From NCBI GenBank assembly GCA_033032175.1, contig CM065306.1, positions 21,931,001 through 21,995,000 of the forward strand: DNA of 64,000 bases, written 5' to 3'. Positions 22,484 to 34,907 of this stretch are shown here, in pieces. The stretch comes from Saturnia japonica. Its lineage: Eukaryota > Arthropoda > Insecta > Lepidoptera > Saturniidae. The position numbers and the translations under genes are program-made. The notes beneath the pieces are model-generated. The model saw only the letters and a program-made list of their open reading frames with translations, was not told the DNA's origin and made no database searches. How positions within the stretch are numbered: position 1 is the first letter of the stretch; each line of letters begins with the position of its first letter.

Positions 22484-24369
22484 TTTTCAAATAAAATTGT
22501 TAACGTAAATAATGATTTTAATAATATTATTTGAAAGATGTCTGACTCCAAACAGTTATTAAAGCTAGCTGCTCGTAATTTTATAAAATTCACTGTTTAT
22601 TATTATTGCTTTACATTTAGTATGATGGTTCCTGTATAATAATTGTGTCGATACATTTCAAATACGCATAAGTCACAGATACTACTTTTGAGAAAATTAT
22701 GTTATTGCTTTATGACTCATTATTTTAATGTAAACAGTTGGTATTATTTCTAAACTTTCGTAATGGATACCAAGGGCGAGACTACGTAAAAAAACGTTTA
22801 AAAACCACGTGGAATTTACAAAAAACCGGTTTAAATTTCGGACTTAGGCATGTTTGATTACAATCACGATTTTGGTTAGTTTGACAAAATCATGTTGCAA
22901 TTTCTTACGTTTTTCATTAGTTTTTATCATAGGCTTCTTTTCTGCTATTTTTGAACTCATAACGCTTATATTCTATCATCCATAATTCTATAAAAACTTG
23001 ATCGCAAGATTGAAACATCGTGAGCTAAAGACACCAATGGCAGCCATGACACTGCACAGTACTGTTTGTGATTGGCCGGATTGGACTTTAGTGAATTTGA
23101 TTTACACAGGCGTTGAGACTTAGGCACTATTAAAATAAAATTGATTATTCTGACACTTACATATTTCTACGTGAATTGATGGACTTTTTTTAAATTCAAT
23201 AAATACCAAGTTGTTGGATATGATATACGTAATAAGTCAGTACAAAAATATCAAAAATGTATTATATGGACTTAAGCTCGTTTGATATGTATAGACAAAA
23301 TTCGTCTTAAATCATTTGCCAATCAACCACCGATACCGCCTTCAGACAACCTCTCTACATCTTATAATCACGATCGCTCACATGATCTCCTTTCACGTCA
23401 TCGTTCACTCTCTATCACAGACATTTAAATGATTAATTCCTTGTGGTACATAATTAAAAAATATTTTTACGTTTTGCAAGTGATAAAGTGAAACCTTGTG
23501 AACCTAACGGATCTATTGTTTATCGTAATATTGTAAAAAGTGTAGTAACAATACAAGTATATGAATGAATAGGTAAGCAACAGAATTGCTTTATTGCGAC
23601 TTGTGATGCTACTGTGATAGTGTGTGATACGATGACGTAATCTCGCGGTGCGGCGCGGCGCGGTGCGGTGGCACGCGACCCTGTCCCCGCCCCCGCAAGG
23701 ACGCAGCGTCGCGTCACGCGTCCTTGACCTGTGACGTCACCACCTCACCGGGGAGCGCGCGGTACACACACCGCACACCGCGAACCCGCTCGCAAGGACT
23801 AAGCCATTAGATTTAAGCCTAGTTCGGATTACCCGAGCGATTGACAAGATATTTAGTAGTAAAGTTCCTCTGAGGCCCTAAGAAGCCTTTCTACAATCGT
23901 TAACGCTAATAGAAAACGGAACAATGTATGGAACTAATATGTCTCAACGTTAACTTTACCAAGTAAACAAGATTTAGCTAAGCACATTAACTGCCGCGGA
24001 AACATAATTGATACACTATTATAATATAATTACATAAATAATTGCAGTTATCAGTATGATTGACTTCCATTGCAATTCCCTTCAGAAGAATAGCTTGTGG
24101 TTCATTTCTTCTATTAATCCATTTCCATATTTGTAGCTTTCTTGTTAAATAGACATACCCTTTTCTACATTTTCTAAAATAACTGCTACCATAAGCTTAC
24201 TCATGTTAAAACACCTCTCTTTTATGTACTGTACGCGATCGCAGTGCAAACGATTCATTGGCAAGTAATGAGTATTGTAGTAACTAATTTTATCAGCACG
24301 CTTTAGACATGTATGGTCGCTGCGCCTGGTCGCACTACATGGTATCGCATGGTACCGAAGGTTCGCACC
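22484..24369. other. No gene; CpG-rich block inside
   Basis: AT-rich except for the CpG-dense segment at 23635-23800, listed separately. No coding frame is supported. Confidence 0.5.
23635..23800. promoter_or_regulatory. CpG-dense block with CRE-type palindrome
   Basis: A run of GCGGTGCGGCGCGGCGCGG, then GTCCCCGCCCCCGCAAGG, then the perfect 10-bp palindrome GTGACGTCAC at 23731-23740 and GGGGAGCGCGCGGTACAC. A related TGACGTAA lies at 23634-23641. CREB/ATF proteins bind TGACGTCA in animals; a regulatory role here is only inferred from composition and this site. No TATA box or coding sequence nearby. Confidence 0.3.
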
Positions 24370-24745
24370 GCGATGGTATTTTTTCCTTTATCGAAGGACG
24401 GCAAGGTGACTACACTTTACACTTTACCTGATGGTGAATACAATCCATCGTGAGTGGTCGCTGTAATGTCGGCCCTCTTAAATGTCTCTTCATGTTATGG
24501 TCGGGAGACAGTTCCACATCTTCACAGTACGGCAAAGATAAGACGTAGCAAAATTTTGTTAGTGCGTGCCGAGAAGGAAGTTACCGTAAAGTTGTGTCTA
24601 CAGAACCCAGCGCCTGTATTTCTGCTATAAAAGTGTGAAGCGGGAATTAGGTTGAACAGCTCTTCAGAACATTCACCATGATACACACGGTAGAACACGC
24701 TCATCGAGGAAATGTCACTGCGCAACAGAAGCGGCTCGATGAACT
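24370..24745 (-). mobile_element. LINE fragment, polyprotein C-terminus
   Basis: The minus-strand frame contains SMSVFYRVYHGECSEELFNL, a very characteristic C-terminal tract of lepidopteran LINE polyproteins. Then come residues corresponding to the usual Trp-Asn-x-Leu-Pro region (TVKMWNCLP, in another frame), so at least one frameshift is present. It continues towards TACCTGATGG-type 3' sequence near 24430. Reverse-transcriptase core motifs are absent. The 5' side stops near 24745, where an unrelated LINE begins in the other direction. Confidence 0.75.
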
Positions 24746-25236
24746 TAGTAACGTTTGCATCATTGCTGCTGCTAAGATCTGGAACAATATTCCTCAACCT
24801 TTACAGTTTGTTAAATCTGTACGTACATTTAAGTATAAAATGAATGAATACATTTTAAATTTACAGGTAAGTTTCAGCACAGAGCATCTTTTTAAACTTT
24901 TTAATCTTTTATGTACCAACATTGGTTGTTCAAGCTTTTTGTCATGTTCTAACTATCTTTTCGCGACTTAACCCTTTCTATAGGCAATAATAATCATAGT
25001 CTGGTCTAATTTGAGGCCTTTAGTATATAGTTTAGGCCCGACTGAAAACCAGCGCTTTAGTATTGCGCTATAGCATATGCTGAGCTGATGTCCTTTTTGA
25101 TTTTGAGTACGGCTTTTGTATGTATAAATGTATAAATTTAATTAGTAATATTTTATTGTAATCTCTTGTTTAATGTGTGTTGTGTTAATTATGTCCGTAT
25201 TTTCGTTGTCAAATAAATGTTCTTTCTTTCTTTCTG
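24746..25236 (+). mobile_element. LINE 3' end, (TTTC)n tail
   Basis: Plus-strand frame with AAAKIWNNIPQPLQFVKSV followed by RTFKYKMNEYIL, the C-terminal end typical of CR1-like LINE polyproteins. About 350 bp of 3' UTR follows, with AAATAAATG just before a TTTCTTTC microsatellite (25222-25236). It is 5'-truncated at the junction with the minus-strand LINE. The different tail and protein show the two are different families in head-to-head arrangement. Confidence 0.7.
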
Positions 25237-25931
25237 TTCAGGGCCTCGAGGAGATATTTTGCGAATCTATGCCAAAGATGCGAACAAAATGTGTGCCTTG
25301 TATAGAAGATACGGTTGACCGGGCGTGAAAAATCGTAGCACGCTGTTCAGTCTGGGTCTGTGTCTCCGATATGTGGAAATGACACTCCTGATGTAATTCC
25401 AGGAGTTAAAGTCGCTGCGAATGCCCAAAAATTCTAAACTGTGTCCATTCTGATTGCGTCGTTTTAGTTTACGCCTTAACAATTTTGAAGTTATTGGATT
25501 TTTATCTCACTGTTGTATACGGGTTTTTTATCATGCCTTAGTAGACCAGCTACGAATACATTTCAGCCGACACTGTTTGCGCGCTGCGAAATGCTAACAA
25601 GTATTAAATTTAGTCATCGCGTATTGGAACCGATACAAGTTTCACAGTTATTGAGTACATAAAATATGGTTTTCGGAATATGGAAAAACCGGATCTATCT
25701 TTCAATGAACAGAATCCGCGTTACCTATAAGGGAATGAATCTTTAAAAGGTTTGCCCATCACAAAAACGTGTACTGTACATTTTCAAGACAATAACCTCT
25801 TGAAAAATTTACAACTACAGTTTTGCCTTTTGGAATAAAAAGATGTATACCAATGAGATAAAAAATATGTTTTGAGTTGTTATTACTATGTAACAACTAA
25901 TATCGTAGCAGTTTCGCTAGCAGAGTACGAA

Positions 25932-25976
25932 GTGCGGAATGCAGATTGCGGAGTGCGGAGTGCGGAGTGCGGAGAC
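25932..25976 (+). repeat. 7-bp minisatellite TGCGGAG
   Basis: GTGCGGAATGCAGATTGCGG then three perfect AGTGCGG-type units. Short and GC-rich. Confidence 0.8.
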
Positions 25977-27089
25977 GGGACTAGGACCGGCCGGTTAAAT
26001 AAGGTTGTGTTTACAACGGATTATAGACATGGGATTTTTCAGCTTCACAGGTGCTTTATCACCTTTCGTTGGTTGGTGGCCGGAGGAGAAGAAGTGCTGG
26101 GGTAAATGAACCATTATTCAGCTCGAGCAACATTTTATGAAGAACTTGATAAAAGTGTTTACTCTGTCACCTCGCGTCTTCGGGCATTGTGTTTGTGTTG
26201 CAGCGCTAACTCTATGAGAGAGTGATTATGTAATTTTAGTTGTTGGTTATTATTGTATAGTGTTCGTATGAACAGAGCTTTAGTGATTCGTCGCGCGCCA
26301 GTATCAATTGAATGCGGTTAATTTACTGCAACACGACCGATCTTGACCCAATAATAAACTACGACTCATACACAGTACAGAGTACTATGTACACGCTGAC
26401 GATACCGTATGTCTTTACAATCAATATTAACATCTTGATCTATTTCACTGGTCAACCACATAGCGAACAATATTTTCATGTTATTTTTTTTATATTTCTA
26501 CTCTGTATTTTGTTCGATAATGTATAAATAATTAAATTATGCAAGTTAATGTAAGATGTTAGAAAAAGTAGCATTTACATTGAAATAATCTAATATTCAT
26601 TACTTGAATACTTGTTACACATGTTTGTTACATGTTTAATTATTAATTTATTCGTTTCCTTTTTCTTACAGCTTCCTCCGCTTTGAATATTTATTACAGT
26701 TAAATTAACATATTTCAGTTGTTTTTATTTGCAAGGAAAAGTAAAAAGGTATGCATGTATTAATTAACATCTAGGGGAATTTCAACTAATACTAAAAACT
26801 CTATATGTTTCAATAATATACAAAATTACTATAAAGTCAGAATTTTGTTATTGTGATAAAATTGTTGTTTGATATTACATAAAGTATCTTATTTAAATTC
26901 TGAAAGTATTTACGGATTTTTCAGACTTTGCAATTCTTTGAATTTGCAGCATCATTTTTTTAGTGGAAGAAATAAATTTTCCTATGAAAATCATGTACTG
27001 TTAATAATCAGGTAAAACATCTCTTGGAGTTTCTCACGAGTGTGTTAATATATAAAGTAACACAATGACACAGCAGTGAGAGGCCTAAC

Positions 27090-27122
27090 ACGCCTCATGC
27101 CTCATGCCTCACGCCTCTCATG
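27090..27122 (+). repeat. GCCTCAT/GCCTCAC heptamer repeat
   Basis: About four imperfect copies of a heptamer (CACGCCTCATGCCTCATGCC). A simple tandem repeat with no further feature. Confidence 0.75.
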
Positions 27123-27873
27123 CAAACAACAATTTAATCTGATATCAATATATTGATCATTTCTGATCTACATACATCCATTATCGTTTACTAGTTCACG
27201 CTCGGTCTAACCAAATTATCTAAGGAAATTCTCACAGCATTTGGCGGTGTCGCCCATAAACATGTACCTGGATATCGCATCTAAAATAAAATACATAAAA
27301 ATTCCTCCCAGAGTTGACTATTTAACAGATAGCGTGGAACGGTTCTAATTTAATATGCAGGTCCCATCGTTTCCCTTAATTTTATATCAAACTAGCAAAC
27401 GCCCGCGTCTACGTACGCATTCATTATAATTTAAACTTAATAACAATAAAACGTAGCATGTAAACCATCAGCCTCGACGTAGTTTTTTATCAATAGAATA
27501 ACTTTTAGAATTGACCCTCCAATAATTTTTTAGAGCAAAGTCAGAAATAAATAAATATCGTCTTTAAAATGGCAGTTTCAAATTGGATACATTATGATCG
27601 ATAATCATTTACAGTAGAAATTTGCTGTTCTGAAGCCGGTGATTATATATTTCTTTAGGCTATTTACTCTTGCGAAGTACGAAACTAGAAGGCCATTCAG
27701 TAATTCCGGATTATCATATAAAGTCTTCAGTCCAAGTTTTGGCTTTTATTTTAGTTTATTTTATAAATAATCTGCAATTAGCATACTTTATGTTGTGGTC
27801 ATTGATTATATTATAGGTCATATTGATAGGATTATATTATAAAATAATTATTTATAATTAGAAGTTAATATTA

Positions 27874-29142
27874 GGTCTTTACCTATGAAATTGCCGTTTT
27901 GTATGGAAAAATTTAAACGATTTTTTTTCATGTATTTTTTATTTGTATTAATCGAAGTAATCACCCATGCAATCAATGCATCTTTGCCAGCGCAGTGCAG
28001 TTTATTGATAGAGAAATCAGCTGGACCGGAGGCAACAAATTCTTCAAAGGCATTTTGTACTGCGTCTCGGGTATTGAATTTTTTTCCCGCCAAGGAGTTA
28101 TCCAAATTCTGGAAAAAGTAGTAGCCTGTAGGCGCAAGGTCTAGTTAGTAGGGCGGATGACGGAGAACTTCCAACCCCAGTTCTTGAAACTTGGAGACCG
28201 TCTGCTGTGCAGTATGAGGTCACGCGTTGTCGTGCAGGAGCAGCGGAGACGAGCGATTGACCAATGGTGGTTGGAGATGTGCCAGCTTCTCCATCATTGT
28301 GTTCAGTTCTTCACAGTACACATCTGCAGTAATGCTCACCCCGTTTGGTAAGAAGCTGTGATGAATCACACCGGCGCTAGACCACCAAACAGTGACCATC
28401 ACTTTTCTAGGGTAAGTTTTCGTTTAGGGCATTGTTTAGGTGCTGAACCAGGATCCAACCAACTTGCTGAGCGCTTGCGGTTATCAAACAGAATCCATTT
28501 TTCATCGCAGGTAACAATGGGGTTCAAAATTCCTTCGTTTGTGTGTCTGTTGAGCAGTGCAAGGCACGTCTCGACGCGTACTTCGCGCTGGTGATCATTG
28601 AGTTATGAGGCACCCATTTGTCAAGCTTTTTTACCTTGCCAATTTGACGCAAATGGACCAATATTGTTTTGACGCTAACGTCGAAAGCTGCTGCGAATTC
28701 AACCGTAGATTGTGTATCATCAGCTTCCACAATCCCCTTTAATTTGTCATTGTCGACCAAAGTCTTCGGACGACCGCGAGGTTCATTTTTCAAGTCGAAA
28801 TTCCCAGAACGGAAGCGAGCAAACCAATAACAGGTGGTGCGTTGGTTTGTAGTGTTAGCTCCGTAAACGTCGTTCATGTTGCGTGTCGCTTGTGCCGCGT
28901 TGCTACCACGACAGTACTCATATTCAATAATTACTCGAATTTTTAACGTATCCATGATGACAAAAAAGATTTAAATGCGATGAAAATGTAACACTAATCA
29001 ATAAACAAATGACTACTTTTGGAAAAAGAATTCCATATTTTTTAAATAAAATTAATTTGAAATTAGAATTCTTAGCCAAACAAAAATTATTTTGATTTGA
29101 AATGGCCAGTACTGCAGAACGGCAATTTCATAGGTAAAGACC
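27874..29142 (-). mobile_element. Complete but inactive mariner (Tc1/mariner) transposon
   Basis: Terminal inverted repeats are perfect over 25 bp: GGTCTTTACCTATGAAATTG... at 27874-27898 and its complement at 29118-29142. TA lies on both outer sides (27872-27873 and 29143-29144), the target duplication of the family. Length 1269 bp is normal for mariner. The transposase gene on the minus strand is decayed, but the ends are intact enough that related transposase could in principle have recognised them. Protein pattern suggests an irritans-like subfamily, uncertain. Confidence 0.92.
27892..28955 (-). pseudogene. Mariner transposase pseudogene
   Basis: Codes, in pieces, for a DD34D transposase that would cut and rejoin transposon ends. 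The N-terminal helix-turn-helix part is at 28955-28524 (QRTTCYWFARFRSGNFD). The first catalytic Asp is seen in VTCDEKWIL in a second frame, the second in LLLHDNA in a third. Damage: two frameshifts (near 28524 and 28400), a TGA at 28220-28222 directly after HDNA, a TAA at 28145-28147, and the third catalytic Asp replaced by Gly (APTGYYFF). C-terminal residues LDNSLAGKKFNTRDAVQNAF are in the same frame as the HDNA part. Clearly non-functional. Confidence 0.92.
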
Positions 29143-29227
29143 TATTATGAGACAGGGTATGACATGATGACAAACTGTAAAACTTATACGAAATTAATAA
29201 TTGTTTGTTTGTTTGCAATGAAAATTG

Positions 29228-29330
29228 AGTAAGTTGTCGTGCGCACACTCGCGAAGGTTTCTGTGTTAGTATAATTAGTTCATAGTAGGTGTCGCGCGAG
29301 TCGTTTCATTGTGAATACAACGGGAATGCA
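29228..29330 (+). repeat. Dispersed repeat, copy 2
   Basis: Counterpart of 11697-11805 in the same orientation. Shared blocks: GTTGT(C/G)GTG, CGAAGGTTT, GTTAGTAT, GTCGTTTCATT. Unknown family. Confidence 0.55.
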
Positions 29331-32300
29331 ATAGCGATCAAAGCGCTATTATGTATATAGTAAGGTGTAAAAACACAACAGAGTGAATGGATTGTCGTAG
29401 GTTGTCAGAGAACATACAACAAGTCAGGTGAACCTGTGACTGCCTTACGGAATGTCATGTCGTCACTGGTGCTTGTTGTGTAGTTTGTGTTTGACAGTGC
29501 AGTAGTTCGGCTACGGGGCGCTGTGGGGCGCTGCGGGGGCGCGGTGTGTTGAACAAGTCTCGGTATGCGAGTGAAAGTCGTGATGTCGTGCACGGGAATG
29601 GACCGGTAACCTGCCGGTTAGCGGGCTGGCTTGCGGTACACACCGATCCGCATGCGTCGTCTTTCGACCGTTACCTCGCCGACATATTATATTTATAAAC
29701 ATAATTTGTTGTATTACGGGATCGTTTTATGTACTTACTTGTGTAAAGACATTTACCGTTCGTTTTTATTATCTTTGAAACTAGTATTTGAACATAAAGT
29801 CACGTTACGTGATACGGATGTTATAGCAAGCGCGGTGTACTGGAGTCGAGCTCGGCAGGGAGACCTGCACTTGAACCCCGAACTTTTTTCATGTTAAAGA
29901 ATGTTTCAGATATACAGAAACGGAAATTAGTGTCAGGTTACTGATCTGTGGTCTGGTTCAATGTCGATGACTACAATCCTATTTATTTATATATCCAATC
30001 AATTACCTATTTTAGAAATGGTGATCAATGTAGGTATATGTGTATTGAATTTTTTTTTTTCGAAAAGTTGATCTAAATAAAATAAAAACAAAGTATAAAA
30101 CAAAAATCTGGAAGAAAAACCTTCGCGTATGTAAATTTTTGACAACGTTATGTGTATTTTTATATTTAAAAAAAAACTTTTTTATTTTCAGAAATTAGTA
30201 ACTTATTTTGGGTTGGGTACAAAAATTTTAGGAAATTCTGATAAACGTCTTTAGTGAGGTAAAAAACAAGCAAAAAAATCAAAATTGGTTTGGTTCAAAA
30301 GTGGTCGATTTGGAGTGGAATGCCCCTTCATTACACACTAAAATTATCATAAGAAATGTTACAAATTTTATGGATTATTTTACATTATTATTTATATTCA
30401 CTGAAAGCACTTGTGTATGCGTGCAAGGTAAAGTGACAAATCAAAATATATTTAGGTATTTACTTATATCGTAATCAAAATGTAATAAAATATTTACCCC
30501 TAAGCAATAAGAATATCATTCCGCTTATGAGTTGTAGCACACTAACAGGGAATTAACTAATCATTGTAAGTTCATTTATAATGTATATCTAGAGTACTTA
30601 AAAAGCGAAGAACAGAGAGCGTCTGCGACTTCGACCGCATTGTTCCCTTTAATTCCCATGATTACATCCTCTCTGCTGACTTGTCTCTTATAAGACTTAG
30701 TTACTGGAATGCTACTTTGGTTTACAAACCGAGCGTGTGTTTTAGACAATGTGTCTTTGAATTCACTCATACACAAAACCAATAAATTAAAGTACATACC
30801 AAGAACGGCGACGTCTAACATTTAATTTATCTGCGAACTTATTTGTTTGTTTACTTAGTAACTTTGGCCAGGGTTTGAAGTTTTGAACAGTCGCTATCAG
30901 AACATTCTACACAGTAGACAGAGTTCATATACAAAATTTAAACTGCGATGTTATTTCTTGATTATTATATTATAATGCTTGATGGAAGTCGAAGAGCTGA
31001 AATCGATTAGCCTTGCGCGTGGAAAAACAATGATATTATAAGTAAAAAATTATAATTGGGAAAATGGATGATAGGCAATTTGTGGGTACCTGACAGCTAC
31101 CACCACACACAAGATGAAAACTTCTTAATGCCTCGCTTCAGAGATGGATCAGCCCGTGCTAATGTTAGAAGTTTTTACTGTGACATGTGCAAGTCGGGCC
31201 GGGTCCTGTCGCGACACTGCGGCGCGCATGCCGATGAATATTCAGCTCTCGACTGTCCCGGGACAATAGTGAAAAGGGTACAATTGTGATTTCACATATT
31301 TACAAAGGGACGAGATAAGGAAATAAAATAAAGTAAGGAAAGTTGGCTTGAGTGATCAAGTATGAACGAACAGATAGTTGTTCCAATTCACTGAGCCCGT
31401 CTGCCTTCATAAATCATCGAGTGAGCTGCCTAACTCCACTCGTAACGTCCGATTTTTTATATAGAATTACATACGAATCGATGTCCGGCTAGGAGTACGT
31501 CCAGAGAAGCCGAGGAGTCCTTCATGTCCAGTAATTAATTATTACTCAACTGATAATGTGCCATTAGTTACGTACAAAAGTAAAGTGTTCGTAATGACAT
31601 TTTTGTACGATTACTCATTAATCTTGTTAATGTATTATTATTTTTTTAATTATTAATTTGTATCTGTATAAAAAATATAATTTTAAGTTTTAAAAAACTC
31701 GCTAACACCGATGATAATAAACCGCATAGTAAAGACCTAATCCTAAAATAAAATCAATCAAAAAATATTTAATAATAATAATAAAAGCCCATTCTTAAAC
31801 TATTAATATATGTGCTTTCAGAAAATATATTTAAGCATCACAATAAATATCAAACCAATTTCATGATAATTTAAACCAAGCCGTACAGCGCCATCTATGA
31901 ATATTGTTGGAAAATAAAAATACGTTTTAATTTCATGATTTTACCGAAAGTTACTTATAGATAAAATAATTTGATAACTTTTCATTAAATGTACATAACA
32001 TAAATACAATTTATAAGCTATACCAATGTCCATACGTGTAAAAATTCATCCTAAAATACCTTCAGACTATGAACTACAAACATACCAAATTTGGTTAAAT
32101 TTGGTCTAGTAGTATTTGCGTGATTGGTGTTCAAACATACCGACAGACAAAAATTTCAAAAACTATCGAAATTTGTTCGTTCATTATTCTAAATTCCTCC
32201 GTATTATTTTTTCTCAGTTATCTTTAATGTACAGATTTCGACTTTTTACTCCTTTATTATATTAAATATGCAAACACTAAAATGTGCTAAACATCTCAGA

Positions 32301-32399
32301 TGAAGCAATTAACGCGGTGGGAGGTGAACATGTAATTATTTACGCTGTATTTCGGTGCCCGGAGCCGCAGCGGTTGTTTGTCCCGTATTAGTGTGTTAT

Positions 32400-32455
32400 C
32401 TCGCCGGGTACGATGCGGGATTACCGGCCGGGATTATCGTCCGGGATCCGTTGCG
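32400..32455 (+). repeat. Short GC-rich repeat of CGGGATTA-like units
   Basis: GCGGGATTACCGGCCGGGAT then TATCGTCCGGGATCC: three (C/G)CGGGAT(T/C) units about 15 bp apart. Could be a cluster of binding sites or chance; no factor is assigned. Confidence 0.45.
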
Positions 32456-32599
32456 TAACTATCTCTCGTCGGTTTATAAACGTTGTAAAGATCTTGTTCG
32501 GATTAGATACCTCATACTTAGCGGTTAGCCCTTATCCTACAGTAACGTGACGCGACACTTCATATTTATTTTAATAATTATTTTATTCCATTTGTTATC

Positions 32600-32790
32600 C
32601 GCCCGTTTCACTGGGCGAAAAAATAACAGCAATCCTATTGCACGACATAAAAGACTTATATGTCAAATTTCTTTAAAATCCGTTCATCACTTTGTAACTT
32701 GGACATACATTCAAACAAATATACTTTCACATTTGAAATATAATATTATACTAGAGCCCGCGGCTTCACACGCGTTTATTGCGCAGAAAT
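32600..32790. mobile_element. Helitron-like end fragments
   Basis: The segment ends CATTTGAAATATAATATTAT then ACTAGAGCCCGCGGCTTC. The first is like a minus-strand Helitron 5' end, the second like a Helitron 3' end (CTAG at 32752-32755), apparently two ends abutting. Full boundaries could not be drawn. Confidence 0.35.
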
Positions 32791-33956
32791 TACTTTCAAC
32801 TTTTATTTTTATTTTAACTAATACAATACCTGTACAAACTAAACTACAGATTTAATAATAAATATAGAATACATTGTTTCGCTGGGCGGAAATTAATTTT
32901 GTAGTAAGACTTTTGTGTCTGAGTAAGTTAAAATCTCAATACATATTGTAAATACTTCATAGGATTTAATATTCATAATAGAGTCTACCTTGATGCTAAG
33001 CATCACTACCTACCCTGAACTTTTTCATTACCAGGACCAACCATAGGTACAGTCTGATCTGATGTACGGATATGTATGTATGTATGTACGGACCTAATCT
33101 ATTACTTTCAAACCGGTGGGCGAATACCAATGGGAACTGTTGTTAGATCCTCACTCCCTGGTTGTGACCGCTCATGCAGTCAGCATACAGCAAATTGCTT
33201 AACAGAACTACACGTGCTGGCCTCCAGAGCCACGGTTTTACTGTAAACCTCACCTCGGCACGAACAAAAAAGTTAGCTGTGGCCTTTGCCTAGAACAGTC
33301 CCGGCCAGTGTGTTCTGTCCTTTCTACAACATGAAGTAGTCAAACATAACCTGAAGAAAAATTTAAGCTGACAGGGATCACCACCGATGACTTACGATGG
33401 ATTCTAGATTCCACGGTGGTCCCCGATGTTTTAGATTGTACTATACTTACTATGAAGTACACCATAGAGTACTGTCATTGTGTTATGTTAGTTTAAAATA
33501 AATATCTCACCAATGAAATACATCATTAGATATTTTCTAAAGTTTTTGTATCTACGAAGTGAGGTCCAAAAGTTCGAGGAATGGAAGGGTTTTAAATAAA
33601 ATAAAACAATAAATCCATTTTTCCTTTTCAATATAATCACTCTTAAGCTGAATACATTTATTAGAACTATGAATTAATTTTTCTAAACTATCGTAAAATT
33701 TTTACTAATCAGCGCTATAGTTGTAGATAATTTGAAAATAAATAAATGATAGAAACGCGACGATTCGATGTGTATGAAATATTTTAAAAGATATTTATAA
33801 TTTTAACGAGCTTTTGTAAGTTTATTGCGTCTTTAGTGTTATAGCGTATCACCACTCACCAGACCAGACGGAATTGTTGCCGTTTTATTGGGGCTCTGGG
33901 ATATTCAAGGCCTTTCGTATTAGTATAATATTTATTATATTAAGTGAGGAATTATG
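32791..33956. other. No recognised gene
   Basis: AT-rich. (GTAT)n at about 33072-33088. 33100-33430 is of average GC with no open frame and no repeat partner seen here. Confidence 0.45.
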
Positions 33957-34060
33957 GTATATATATATGTAATTGCTTTCTCGAAAACGGCTCCAACGAT
34001 TTCGACGAAACTTTGCATTTAGATAATGTTTTACATTCCAAGTTTACCTAGATAGGTGCT
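33957..34060 (+). repeat. Inverted-repeat arm, left
   Basis: TTTCTCGAAAACGGCTCCAA, ATTTAGATAATGTTTTACAT. The reverse complement of this stretch recurs at 34798-34900 with several mismatches. Such a tract is common in insect mobile elements. Distance between arms is about 740 bp. Confidence 0.6.
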
Positions 34061-34797
34061 TTTCTTTTCTTAAGACACCGAGAACAGCTCGGACGCCCAG
34101 ATATCTTTATATTTATTATCATTAAAGCAACAGTTTATGTTTTACAAATATTTGTATTTTATGTTTTGCTAGCGTCCTCCAGCGACTGAAGTGTCTGGCT
34201 CTCAGGTGCAACTGCTGGGACTTGGGGACACACCGACACGTGCACGGAGCCATATTTTGAAGTTGCGGTTGGTAACCGGTACAAACCAATATAATTTCTT
34301 GATAGAAAACACTAGAACATTTCAAGCGTTTGCGTACAGTAACAGTAGGTATAGTGAATAGAACATATTAGTGAATATGGACAACATAATAGGTAGTTGT
34401 TATAAATAAATGATTCTGTAAATCAATTACATCTGAATCATGATGTTGTTGAAATCTGTGACGTAGTTGTGTAAATATAAGAATTGAGTGAATTCAACGA
34501 AGCCATTGAGTTTTCTCTCGGAGCGTTGTTTATAAATGTTTCATTTGGTTTATATAAAATTCGTTTGTTATTAGTTGTTATGTTAACTCGCGATCTCAAA
34601 CACGATCTCGAAAATGTCTGCATATTATCAAAGAGTACTGGAAAAGTTCTTGGAACAGATGGAACGCAAACAGACACTACCATGAGTCGTTTGTATTAGC
34701 AATATTACGCAACTGTTACAGTTAATTAATTCGCTCTTGCGCTGATTGGCTATTCAATAACTGGGCGCCAGAGCTACGCACGGTTTCTTACAAAAAA
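34061..34797. other. Spacer between inverted arms, no gene recognised
   Basis: Open frames at 34122-34325, 34438-34683 (minus) and 34484-34699 (plus) overlap one another and show no family motif. If the arms belong to one element, this would be its interior. Confidence 0.35.
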
Positions 34798-34900
34798 AAA
34801 CCTAATTGGGTGAATTTGGAATGTAAAACGTTATCTAAATACAAAGTTTCATCCAAATCGGTGGAGCCGTTTTCGAGAAACAAAATAATAGACATATATT
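34798..34900 (-). repeat. Inverted-repeat arm, right
   Basis: GAATGTAAAACGTTATCTAA then GGAGCCGTTTTCGAGAAAC, the inverted counterpart of 33957-34060. Confidence 0.6.
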
Positions 34901-34907
34901 ACATGTA

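Larger units (their letters stand above)
25237..27873. other. No recognised gene
   Basis: AT-rich. Contains a small TGCGGAG minisatellite (25932-25976) and GCCTCAT heptamers (27090-27120). Open frames at 25872-26105 and 26312-26527 show no family resemblance; the first runs through the minisatellite. Confidence 0.45.
29145..32599. other. Mostly unassigned; a few repeats
   Basis: Apart from the repeat at 29228-29330, no element was identified. 29515-29544 holds three G-runs in a GGGGCGCTG(T/C) tandem. A small open frame at 31056-31289 is Cys/His-containing (FYCDMCKSGRVLSRHCGAH), but the spacing fits no standard zinc finger I know and no splice context is convincing. 32395-32455 has CGGGATTA-type repeats in a GC-rich patch. 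Confidence 0.4.

Noticed and set aside
31056..31289. Possible zinc-finger exon (FYCDMCKSGRVLSRHCGAH)
   Set aside because: Cys/His spacing does not fit a known finger, flanking splice signals are weak, no second finger follows.
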